From: Candidatus Cloacimonadota bacterium
GTDB lineage: Bacteria; Cloacimonadota; Cloacimonadia; Cloacimonadales; TCS61
Direction: 5' to 3'
Length of the DNA: 8,565 nucleotides
NCBI GenBank assembly: GCA_021108055.1
Contig: JAIORR010000194.1
Location: 1-8,565 of the forward strand
A model generated the notes under the pieces. The model had not been told where the DNA came from. It saw only the letters and a list, made by a program, of their open reading frames with translations, and made no database searches. Each line of letters opens with the position of its first letter. Position 1 is the stretch's first letter. The position numbers and the translations under genes were made by a program. This document shows, one piece after another, positions 1-7,018 of the stretch.

Positions 1-34
1 TTGATTAAATAATTAGATTAAAAAAGGAGAGACC

Positions 35-1039
35 ATGAAAAAATTGCTGATATTTACCTTGTTATTAGCAGCCTTAGGTTTGTTTGCCAATGAGTTCAAA
101 TTAATCGAATTTCGCAAGCTTCCGGCTGATTTCCATGGCGAAAGAAATTCTGTGGAAGATATGGACATGGAATATTGTGCTGTCTTAAAGGTGGAAACTG
201 GAATTCCCACCGGATTGAACCTGAAACAAAAGGTTTATAAAAAAGAAAATGTCGAACCTGGTGTTTACTATTTTTTTGTTACACACAAGGAAAAACAGAT
301 AACATTTACTGCTCCGAAATATGAATCGCTTACAGTTGATGTTCCCAAAGAAGGCTTGAAAAAAGGTGTAGTCTATTATGTAAAACTGGAATCTATTCCC
401 GATGTTACGGTTACTCTTAAGGTTTCTCCCCAAGCAGATAGAATTATCCTGAACAATAAAGTGATACAGAAAAACAAATTCAAAACCGCACCTGGTAATT
501 ACAGTCTGCAAATTGAAAAAAAAGGATATGAAACGATCGATGAACAGATCAAGATAGATGACCGGAATTGCTACTTTAGTTACACTTTAGGAAAAGAAGG
601 CAAGACGAAGGTTGTGGAAGTACCTGTTGCTAAAACCCCGCAAGAACCAGCTCAGTTCAGTTTGGAACGCTTCGATGTGATCTATGAAATTACTTCCTGC
701 GAGAGGTATGAAGATCAGATCGTGATATACATGAATATCACGAACGTTGGTGATGATAGAGATTTGAAGATTCTTGTCTGGGATAGGAAGTTTAAAAGTC
801 GCATCATCGATGATTCCGGAAATGAGTTTTTCTCTCAAAAATTAAATTTTGCTAATAAATCAAAGAATGGTGATATTCAGATCAACCTGGTTTCCGATAT
901 CCCCACCAAAGCCAGCTTGATATTTAAGAAAGTTAATAAAAAAGCTGTAACCATTTCGAAATTTGATCTGGGTGTGTGGACGAAACAATCCGATAGATTT
1001 AGAATTACATTCAGAGATATCCCGATCACAAAGAAGTAA
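35..1039 (+). CDS. Secreted PEGA-domain protein (334 aa), function unknown
   Basis: The start is an ATG with AGGAG at 26-30, five bases upstream. Residues 1-18 form a signal peptide (two lysines, a leucine-rich core, then LFA before N19), so the mature protein should lie in the periplasm or on the outer surface. Three modules follow. Residues about 21-120 are a beta-rich segment with an R-N-S-V-E-D-M-D and C-A-V-L-K-V pattern, which I recognise from exported PEGA proteins of Bacteroidetes-like bacteria. Residues about 124-186 are a PEGA-like domain, with a strand pattern ending in A-P-G-N-Y-S-L-Q-I and K-K-G-Y-E-T. Residues about 208-334 are a second beta-sandwich-like domain. No catalytic motif is visible. 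PEGA domains are generally linked to surface structures or carbohydrate-associated proteins, but the specific role is unknown. The gene appears to be transcribed alone, with a terminator just downstream. The family call is fairly safe; the function is not assigned. Confidence 0.88.
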   Translation: MKKLLIFTLLLAALGLFANEFKLIEFRKLPADFHGERNSVEDMDMEYCAVLKVETGIPTGLNLKQKVYKKENVEPGVYYFFVTHKEKQITFTAPKYESLTVDVPKEGLKKGVVYYVKLESIPDVTVTLKVSPQADRIILNNKVIQKNKFKTAPGNYSLQIEKKGYETIDEQIKIDDRNCYFSYTLGKEGKTKVVEVPVAKTPQEPAQFSLERFDVIYEITSCERYEDQIVIYMNITNVGDDRDLKILVWDRKFKSRIIDDSGNEFFSQKLNFANKSKNGDIQINLVSDIPTKASLIFKKVNKKAVTISKFDLGVWTKQSDRFRITFRDIPITKK

Positions 1040-1060
1040 GAAATAATATTTTGTTTTCAG

Positions 1061-1091
1061 AAGGGCGTTTTTCTTTCGCGTCCTTTTTTTA
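1061..1091 (+). terminator. Rho-independent terminator after the PEGA gene
   Basis: The arms AAGGGCG (1061-1067) and CGTCCTT (1079-1085) pair over seven positions, with one G-T wobble. The loop is 11 bases, and an uninterrupted T run follows to 1090. It lies 21 bases past the TAA stop of the PEGA gene and is oriented to end that transcript, so the peptidase downstream probably has its own promoter. Confidence 0.82.
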
Positions 1092-1133
1092 TTTGATTTT
1101 TTGATGATGCATCAACCATTACAAAGCGAAATC

Positions 1134-1159
1134 TTATCGGAGTAATTTCAGTCTGATAA
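1134..1159. repeat. Short inverted repeat upstream of the peptidase gene
   Basis: TTATCGGA (1134-1141) and TCTGATAA (1152-1159) are complementary at seven of eight positions, and the eighth is a G-T wobble. A 10-base spacer separates them. A related TTATCCGG lies at 1173-1180. The element is about 95 to 120 bases upstream of the peptidase start, where an operator or promoter-proximal structure could sit. No convincing -35/-10 pair was seen nearby, so any regulatory role is inference. Confidence 0.35.
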
Positions 1160-1241
1160 ATCCTTTCAATTCATTATCCGGTAAAATTCCTTGTCAAAAT
1201 AACTTCTCTTTTTAGTGCTTGTTTTCAAAATGATTTTTATT

Positions 1242-1246
1242 GGGAG
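1242..1246 (+). promoter_or_regulatory. Ribosome binding site supporting a TTG start
   Basis: GGGAG lies six bases upstream of the TTG at 1253-1255. This spacing favours TTG over the next in-frame ATG at 1271, which would remove the lysines and part of the hydrophobic core of the signal peptide. Confidence 0.7.
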
Positions 1247-1252
1247 ATAGAT

Positions 1253-3643
1253 TTGAAAAAAATTGTAATAATGCTTTATATCGGGAGTATGATCATGGTG
1301 AACTTAAGTGCAGAAAGCGGTTATAAACTACCGCCGGAAAACATAACGAAAATATTTGATACGCCTTCGATCCCTTCTGTCTATTTTATTCCTTTTGAAG
1401 AGATCGGGCTGGAAACAACTTATCAAAAACACCAAACACTGGAGCAGTTGTCCGATCCGTCGGAAAAACTGGCAGGGAAAGATTTCTCTAAAAAACTTAA
1501 TGCTCCGATGGATATGTTTCCTCGAAATTATATTAAAATCCTTAATTTGAAAAATGAAGTTATCGACATTGAACTTCCGGACAAAATAAAGATCAGGAAT
1601 TATAGAACTTCTTACGATCTCAAAAAAATTGCTATCACTCACGAGACCGACGATGGAATTAAATTGATAATAGCCGATATGAGTTCCGGCAGATCAAAGG
1701 AAATTAATGGAATAAAGATCAATGATATTCTTGGAGATACAGGAATTATTTGGCTGAACGATAATAAAACCCTTCTTGTAATATCTATTCCGGAAGGTCG
1801 GGGAGAAGCACCTGAAAAACATATGGTTCCGGATTCTCCAATTATTGATGAAACCAGCGGGAAAATCAGCACCGTTAGAACTTATCAGAATCTGCTGAAA
1901 GATAAATACGACGAGAAGCTTTTTGATTACTATTTTCCTTCGCAATTAATGTTGGTAAATACCGAAAAAGGAACTTCCAAAAAAATTGGAAAACCAGCGA
2001 TTTACAACAATATTGATATTTCACCCGACAATAAATATTTGCAGATCGAGAAAATAGAGAAACCATATTCCTATGATGTCCCGTATTATTATTTTCCAAA
2101 GAATATTGAAATTATCGATTTGAAGGGAAAATTAATACATACCCTTTACAAAAGACCCTTGCAGGATCAAATTCCTATCGGCGGTACTTACATCGGTCCT
2201 CGCAGGTTTCATTGGCAGCCGCTCAAAGATGCTTCTCTTATTTATGTGGAAGCCCTTGATGAAGGAGACCCGAAGATCAAGGCGGATTTTCGGGATAAAG
2301 TGATGCGGCTTTCTGCTCCATTTTCCGGTAAGCCGGAAGAAATATTCAAAACAGAAAATCGATATTCTGGGATCAGTTGGTCGGAAGAAGAAGATGAACT
2401 TATTTATTACGAATATGACAGGGATAAATTATGGCGGAAAGGCTGGCTTTTTGTTATCGGAGAACAAACCGCTGAACTTGTCTATGACTTAAGCATACAT
2501 GATAATTACAATGATCCCGGAAATATTGTTAAAAGAAAAACCAGGCGTGGGAACCGGGTTTTTGTGAAAAAGAATAACAATATCTATTTAATAAATAATA
2601 AGGGAGCAACTGCAGAAGGTAATTTTCCATATCTGGCAAAATATAATTTCAAGACAAAAAAGAAAGATATTTTGTTTAGATGCAGGGAAGGATTTCATGA
2701 AACAGTTTCCGGTTTTATTGGAAAGGAATTTAATAAAATTGCGATTAGAAGCGAGAATAATGAGACACCACCCAATTATTTCATTGTGGACCTGAAAAAC
2801 GGGAAACGTGAAAGAATTACAAATTACAAAAATCCGTATCCCGAGATAACAGGTTTAAAGAAAGAACTTATAACATACACCAGAAAGGACAGCGTTCCAT
2901 TATCAGCAGAATTATATTTACCGCCGAATCAAAAAAAGGGTGTACGCCTGCCGTTGATCATAAGTGCGTACCCTGAAGAATATACGGACAGATCCACTGC
3001 CGGGCAGATCGATTCTTCTCCAAACAAATTCATAAGTTTCTGGGGAGCTTCTATTAAGTATCTGGCTTTGCAGGGTTATGCCGTATTGGCCCGAGCTTCC
3101 ATTCCCATTGTGGGAAATCCGGAAACTGTTAATGAAACCTTTATAGAACAAACTGTAAACAGCGTGGAAGCTGCCATAGACTACCTTGATGAAAGAGAGA
3201 TCATCGATCCGAAAAGAGTGGGAATTTCAGGTCACAGCTACGGAGCGTTCATGGTTGCAAATATTCTTGCTCATAGCGATATTTGTGCAGCCGGAGTTGC
3301 AAAAAGCGGAGCATATAACAGAACATTAACTCCTTTTGGTTTTCAAAGTGAACGCAGAACTTTGTGGCAGGCAAAAGATTTTTATACCAAAGTCTCGCCG
3401 TTTATGAATGCAGAAAAGATAACCCAGCCGATCCTTCTGATCCACGGAGAGGAAGACCCGAATTCGGGAACTTATCCACTTCAATCCAAAAGATTTTATC
3501 AGGCATTAAAAGGAAATGGCGCAACAGCAAAATTAGTGATTCTGCCTTATGAAGGTCATGGTTACAGAGCAAAGAAATCTAACCTGCATGTCTTGGCAGA
3601 AATGATAGATTGGTTTGATAAATATGTGAAGAATAGGAATTAG
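1253..3643 (+). CDS. Secreted S9-family serine peptidase, glutamyl endopeptidase (CGEP)-like
   Basis: A 796-residue prolyl-oligopeptidase-family enzyme predicted to cleave peptides outside the cytoplasm. Residues 1-20 are a signal peptide (K2, K3, a hydrophobic core, then L-S-A before E21). Residues about 23-540 would be the beta-propeller that gates the active site. They start with Y-K-L-P-P and contain L-A-G-K, both features I associate with plant chloroplast glutamyl endopeptidase. Residues about 545-796 are the alpha/beta-hydrolase domain. The triad is visible: Ser662 in G-H-S-Y-G, Asp735 in H-G-E-E-D and His769 in E-G-H-G-Y. The segment S-G-A-Y-N-R-T-L-T-P-F-G-F-Q after the nucleophile is a strong match to the CGEP subgroup (MEROPS S9D) as I remember it. 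Length and all key residues are intact. Cleavage after Glu is expected from the subgroup but not shown here. The start is TTG. The gene appears to be a single transcription unit that converges on the TIR-like gene. Confidence 0.92.
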   Translation: MKKIVIMLYIGSMIMVNLSAESGYKLPPENITKIFDTPSIPSVYFIPFEEIGLETTYQKHQTLEQLSDPSEKLAGKDFSKKLNAPMDMFPRNYIKILNLKNEVIDIELPDKIKIRNYRTSYDLKKIAITHETDDGIKLIIADMSSGRSKEINGIKINDILGDTGIIWLNDNKTLLVISIPEGRGEAPEKHMVPDSPIIDETSGKISTVRTYQNLLKDKYDEKLFDYYFPSQLMLVNTEKGTSKKIGKPAIYNNIDISPDNKYLQIEKIEKPYSYDVPYYYFPKNIEIIDLKGKLIHTLYKRPLQDQIPIGGTYIGPRRFHWQPLKDASLIYVEALDEGDPKIKADFRDKVMRLSAPFSGKPEEIFKTENRYSGISWSEEEDELIYYEYDRDKLWRKGWLFVIGEQTAELVYDLSIHDNYNDPGNIVKRKTRRGNRVFVKKNNNIYLINNKGATAEGNFPYLAKYNFKTKKKDILFRCREGFHETVSGFIGKEFNKIAIRSENNETPPNYFIVDLKNGKRERITNYKNPYPEITGLKKELITYTRKDSVPLSAELYLPPNQKKGVRLPLIISAYPEEYTDRSTAGQIDSSPNKFISFWGASIKYLALQGYAVLARASIPIVGNPETVNETFIEQTVNSVEAAIDYLDEREIIDPKRVGISGHSYGAFMVANILAHSDICAAGVAKSGAYNRTLTPFGFQSERRTLWQAKDFYTKVSPFMNAEKITQPILLIHGEEDPNSGTYPLQSKRFYQALKGNGATAKLVILPYEGHGYRAKKSNLHVLAEMIDWFDKYVKNRN

Positions 3644-3658
3644 GAAAAGGAGTTTGTT

Positions 3659-4471
3659 TCAGTTAATATCAAAACCTGCTTTTTTCAATTCATCGATCAA
3701 TGCCGTCTGCCAATTTCCTGCATCATCCAGCAGGATATATTCAAATCCATGATAATCTGCAGGTAGCTCGAGGTCTTCGCTATAAAGAGCACTCACATTC
3801 TTTCTGCTGAATTTTCCCACGAATATCCCCAATTCCAGGATAACATTTTGCGTTGGGCGGAATTGCAGGTTTTCGGAATTAGTTCCTCCCACATCATCTG
3901 CAGTTAGCATTGCAACAGCATATTTCACTTCAGATTGTTCCTGGATTTCATCGATGAGAGTTTTTCCAGCTGCTGCCAGTTCTTTCAAAATGACGGGTTC
4001 AAGCCCTAAGTTTTTGAGAAAATTCAGGACTTTCATCGTTATATCGCAATCTGTTCCATGAACAAAAAAGACCTTATTCTTTGCGGATTTTGTGGTTTCT
4101 TCGGTTATGGATTCCAGAACGCTCAGGCTCATTTTTATCGAATTAAGTTTGTTGAGTTTTTCCTCGATGTCTTTATGGAGTTTTGCTGTTTTTTCATCTA
4201 ATTTCAGGTCAGAGATCAGGATGCGGCCGATTGTCCATTTTGAGGAAGAGTAATCTTTTGCGATGGTATTTTTTTTGAACATTTTTTTCAGGATTTCATA
4301 ATTTTCGCTATTCCAGCTATTGTATTTTTTCTCGGCACTTTTCCATTGGTCGATGCTTAAAACGGGACATTCTAATATCTGGTTTCCATCGGTTATTTTT
4401 CCATTTAGTAAATTCTCTGCTTCTTTCGGAGGAATTTTTAGAATTAAGGATTTATCTGTTTTTTTAGTCAT
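3659..4471 (-). CDS. TIR-like protein of the Cap12/Pycsar-effector family (PF10137 type), putative NADase
   Basis: A 270-residue cytoplasmic protein with no signal peptide or membrane segment. The start chosen is the ATG at 4471, which has AGGAG at 4477-4481; an ATG 15 codons upstream has no such site. Residues about 1-88 are an N-terminal domain containing L-K-I-P-P (11-15) and W53 followed by Y58 and a hydrophobic/basic helix. Residues about 90-130 are a charged, probably coiled-coil helix. Residues 133-270 are the TIR-like domain. It has K-V-F-F-V-H-G at 133-139, T-A-D-D-V-G-G at 190-196, and R205 to G215 reading R-P-T-Q-N-V-I-L-E-L-G, followed by F-V-G-K. Glu213 is the expected catalytic glutamate. 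Studied relatives consume NAD+ when activated by a cyclic nucleotide or other signal and stop phage growth by killing or arresting the cell. No cyclase, retron or other sensor gene is adjacent, so activation here is unknown. It is the last of three minus-strand genes. Confidence 0.88.
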   Translation of the reverse strand: MTKKTDKSLILKIPPKEAENLLNGKITDGNQILECPVLSIDQWKSAEKKYNSWNSENYEILKKMFKKNTIAKDYSSSKWTIGRILISDLKLDEKTAKLHKDIEEKLNKLNSIKMSLSVLESITEETTKSAKNKVFFVHGTDCDITMKVLNFLKNLGLEPVILKELAAAGKTLIDEIQEQSEVKYAVAMLTADDVGGTNSENLQFRPTQNVILELGIFVGKFSRKNVSALYSEDLELPADYHGFEYILLDDAGNWQTALIDELKKAGFDIN

Positions 4472-4476
4472 ATTGA

Positions 4477-4481
4477 CTCCT
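4477..4481 (-). promoter_or_regulatory. Ribosome binding site fixing the TIR-like start
   Basis: AGGAG on the minus strand sits five bases before the ATG at 4471. It supports a 270-residue protein rather than the 285-residue version starting at 4516. The extra 15 residues would be mostly polar and have no recognisable ribosome binding site. Confidence 0.8.
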
Positions 4482-4512
4482 TTTTTATTTTTTTGTCTTC
4501 CTGATGAGTCTT

Positions 4513-4610
4513 GCACCCCAGTTACACAACGGGGCAGGTGCTGTTCTCAGGAAGGATCTCATTCTTTCACGAGGAGCAAAGCTGAAAGACCTCTCACGAG
4601 ATTCTTCGTG
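4513..4610. repeat. Cluster of small palindromes between the VIT-VWA and TIR-like genes
   Basis: Three short inverted repeats lie in the 170-base spacer. GCACC (4513-4517) pairs with GGTGC (4537-4541), with CCCC/GGGG (4516-4519, 4531-4534) as an alternative inner pairing. TCTTTC (4563-4568) pairs with GAAAGA (4584-4589). CACGA (4595-4599) pairs with TCGTG (4606-4610). None is followed by a T run on the minus strand, so a classical terminator is not supported. The text looks like a degraded dispersed intergenic repeat, and the TIR-like gene's promoter or 5' leader must lie in or near it unless it is co-transcribed with the VIT-VWA gene. Confidence 0.45.
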
Positions 4611-4641
4611 TGTAAGGCTATAAGAGATCTCAGAAAGACAG

Positions 4642-6888
4642 TTATTCATAGATTTCATAGAACGTATTGTTCAAGAAAAATCTTACATTCTGTCCCAAAG
4701 CAAGGAACTGCCCTGATCCCGGTTCTTTTTTAAGTAGTTCAAAATATTCTTTGGAAGCAAACTGGATACGTTTTGTATTTTTCGGCTTTTCGTTTTGAAG
4801 CTGGGAATCTACCCAGAATTTGCCGCTTTGATATACAGCTCTTCCCTGAATATTTTTTACCTGCTGAATAAGATTGGAAACTTCTCCTTCCGACGTTTTA
4901 TAAGACATCCTATCTTTTCCCTGCCTGGTTTGAGCAACGTTGAAAGCATTGTTCAATCCATAAAATTCTTTACTTACCTGAACGCTTCTTCCTCCAGTCG
5001 TTAATTGCATTTCCTCGAATTCCTTTTTGTAATGAGCTTTGGATTCCGGAGCAATAAAATTCCCTCTTCCAAGAGTCTGGAAATCTTCGTGAATTTCATT
5101 GCGTACTGTTCGCACTTCTTCATCTTCGATTATCAGGTAGCTGGTGTACGGTGTAACGATGCCGTGAGTTCTTGCTAATTCTGTGATCTCATCTATAAGT
5201 TCTTTGCTTTCTCCATGCAGGCGGATAAGGTCCAGAAGATGACCGATCCTGCGGGACGCCCAGATAGGAGGAATGAAGTCGTTCTTTTCGCTGTTATGAT
5301 TAAAATATACAGGAAATTGATATTCTTTTGTCTTTCCTTTCAACTTTCCGGAAAGTGTAATATCGATATTTCCATGATTTCTGTAACGTCCAAAAATAGT
5401 AATATTCGATCCTTTGAACAGATCGGGAATTTCCCCGGGATAAGTCTGATAAACTTCGACAGGATCTTTGTAAGTAAAAATAACATCGGTAAGAACCGGA
5501 GACTGGACTTTATCATAAAACTGGGAAATTTTTATCTCGATGTCTTCCGAAGGTGAAATGTAGCTTCGAGTTGACTTTGTTACTTCGGTGATCTTATCGA
5601 GAAGATGTGTATTTATTTCATTTCCAATGCCAAATGTAAAAATGCGGGTGTTGTTCAGGTTTGCAGATTTTATCTTTTCCACCAGTTTATCTTTATCCAT
5701 TTCCCCAATGGTGGGCTTGCCGTCTGTGATGAAAATTATCATATACGGACGGTCTGGTTTTGATCCCAGTTTCAATGCCATGTTCAGTGCTTCTTCGATA
5801 TTTGTTCCACCCACAGGGCGCATTTTTTCTATGAAATTTTCTGCTTTTTCTATTCTATATATACTGACAGGGACCAGTTCTTTGAAGAGAGCGTAAGCTT
5901 CCGTGGAAAAACTGATAAGCTCGAATCTATCACCTTCATTAAGATTTTCGATGCAATAAATAAGAGCCTTTTTTGCTTGTTTTAATTTGCTTCCCGCCAT
6001 ACTTCCTGAAATATCAAGCACAAAAGTAATATCCTTTTCATTGATATCACTTTCATCGAATTTTATGGCAGGAGTTGCACTCAGAAAGAAATATCCATCT
6101 TCATTTGGTTTGCAGTAAGAAAGAAGAGACAGACCAACCTTGGAAGCGTTTGTGTCGTAATAGAGTTTGAAATCGATATCGGGGGTAATATTTTTCTCTT
6201 TATAACTGATGATGGAATGGTTCTCATCGTGACGGGTAATATCCACTTCATGAGTTGGACAGTAGATATTCTTTATCTTGTTCTTTGATTTCAGTTCGAT
6301 TTTTACGCTTACATCTTTAAGTGGTTTGGCAGAAAATTTCTCTGTATTAAGCGGATAAATGTACTCAAAAGTTCCACTGTCTTCGTGCAGAACTTCGTGG
6401 TAAGACATTTTAACTCGTTTCTCACTTTGCGGTTCGATTGGAAATATCCTAACTTTGAAAAGTCCCAGTTCATTATATTCCAGAAGTGCAGGGTCTTTCA
6501 TTTTGCGGACAATGTTTTCGTAGATCTCACGGGCTTTTTTTGCATTTAGAAGTTCTGCAGGTGTTTCCTTTCCATTGATGAATATTGTGAAATCTTTGAG
6601 AACAGCTCCTTTGGGAACGGGGAACAAGTAATATCCTTCCAATTGGCGGTTAGTGGGATTATGGAACAATTGATCGATATGGGTAGTTGCGGTTTGTCCG
6701 TCGATATCTACTTCAACGTGATGATAAACCACTTCTAATGGGAAAGGTTCAGGATGATATGGTGTGGGACGTGGATATGGAGGTTGCGGTGGTGGTGGGA
6801 TCACGATGAAACCATCTGCGAAAATAAATGTAGGTAACATCATTAGGAATAATATCATAGTTTTTATCAGATTTTCTTTTTTTAACAT
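4642..6888 (-). CDS. Exported VIT-VWA protein (748 aa)
   Basis: The start is an ATG with AGGAG at 6894-6898, five bases upstream. Residues 1-24 are a signal peptide (K3, K4, a hydrophobic core, then F-A before D25). Residues about 30-50 are proline-rich, including a run of four prolines. Residues about 50-176 form a VIT (vault / inter-alpha-trypsin) domain, with F-H-N-P-T-N-R at 75-81, L-E-G-Y-Y-L-F-P-V-P at 83-92 and D-P-A-L-L-E-Y at 132-138. Residues about 285-460 are a von Willebrand A domain with a complete metal-binding site: D292-x-S294-x-S296, T362 in G-G-T-N and D389 in I-T-D-G. The conserved G-I-V-T-P-Y-T-S motif is at 576-583. A C-terminal region ends in Y-F-E-L-L (715-719) and L-A-L-G (729-732). 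Such proteins are usually adhesive or assembly factors in the envelope. The specific ligand is unknown. The neighbour upstream on the same strand is a second VWA protein, separated by 130 bases. Confidence 0.93.
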   Translation of the reverse strand: MLKKENLIKTMILFLMMLPTFIFADGFIVIPPPPQPPYPRPTPYHPEPFPLEVVYHHVEVDIDGQTATTHIDQLFHNPTNRQLEGYYLFPVPKGAVLKDFTIFINGKETPAELLNAKKAREIYENIVRKMKDPALLEYNELGLFKVRIFPIEPQSEKRVKMSYHEVLHEDSGTFEYIYPLNTEKFSAKPLKDVSVKIELKSKNKIKNIYCPTHEVDITRHDENHSIISYKEKNITPDIDFKLYYDTNASKVGLSLLSYCKPNEDGYFFLSATPAIKFDESDINEKDITFVLDISGSMAGSKLKQAKKALIYCIENLNEGDRFELISFSTEAYALFKELVPVSIYRIEKAENFIEKMRPVGGTNIEEALNMALKLGSKPDRPYMIIFITDGKPTIGEMDKDKLVEKIKSANLNNTRIFTFGIGNEINTHLLDKITEVTKSTRSYISPSEDIEIKISQFYDKVQSPVLTDVIFTYKDPVEVYQTYPGEIPDLFKGSNITIFGRYRNHGNIDITLSGKLKGKTKEYQFPVYFNHNSEKNDFIPPIWASRRIGHLLDLIRLHGESKELIDEITELARTHGIVTPYTSYLIIEDEEVRTVRNEIHEDFQTLGRGNFIAPESKAHYKKEFEEMQLTTGGRSVQVSKEFYGLNNAFNVAQTRQGKDRMSYKTSEGEVSNLIQQVKNIQGRAVYQSGKFWVDSQLQNEKPKNTKRIQFASKEYFELLKKEPGSGQFLALGQNVRFFLNNTFYEIYE

Positions 6889-6917
6889 TTTTACTCCTTT
6901 GCTTAATTAGTTTCTTC

Positions 6918-7005
6918 TGTCATCCTGAGTTCATCGAAGGATAGAGTAAACTCCAAGATAACTTACAATTGGCTACATCCACACTTCGACAAGCTCAGCG
7001 TGACA
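6918..7005. repeat. Imperfect inverted repeat, dispersed intergenic type
   Basis: The left arm at 6918-6941 begins TGTCATCCTGAG and ends TCGAAGGA. The right arm at 6982-7005, reverse-complemented, begins TGTCACGCTGAG and ends TCGAAGTG. The two agree at 17 of 24 positions, with cores CTGAG and TCGAAG shared, around a 40-base centre. Similar CATCCTGAG...TCGAAGG text is familiar to me as a dispersed intergenic repeat in many bacterial genomes. It begins 14 bases beyond the stop of the VWA gene, so it could fold in the mRNA between the two VWA genes. No T run supports strong termination. Confidence 0.65.
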
Positions 7006-7018
7006 AAAGAAAGACACT

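Noticed and set aside
1105..1114. Ten-base palindrome TGATGCATCA after the PEGA terminator
   Set aside because: It is short enough to arise by chance, it does not extend, and nothing nearby suggests a promoter.
3654..3760. Small plus-strand frame beginning TTG after AAAAGGAG at 3645-3652
   Set aside because: The ribosome-binding-like stretch is only one base from the TTG, and the short frame is antisense to the end of the TIR-like gene.
4472..4516. Fifteen-residue N-terminal extension of the TIR-like protein
   Set aside because: It has no recognisable ribosome binding site, and the ATG at 4471 has AGGAG five bases upstream.
4320..4733. Plus-strand open frame of 137 codons across the TIR-like start and the spacer
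   Set aside because: It is antisense to two well-supported genes and shows no recognisable domain or ribosome binding site.
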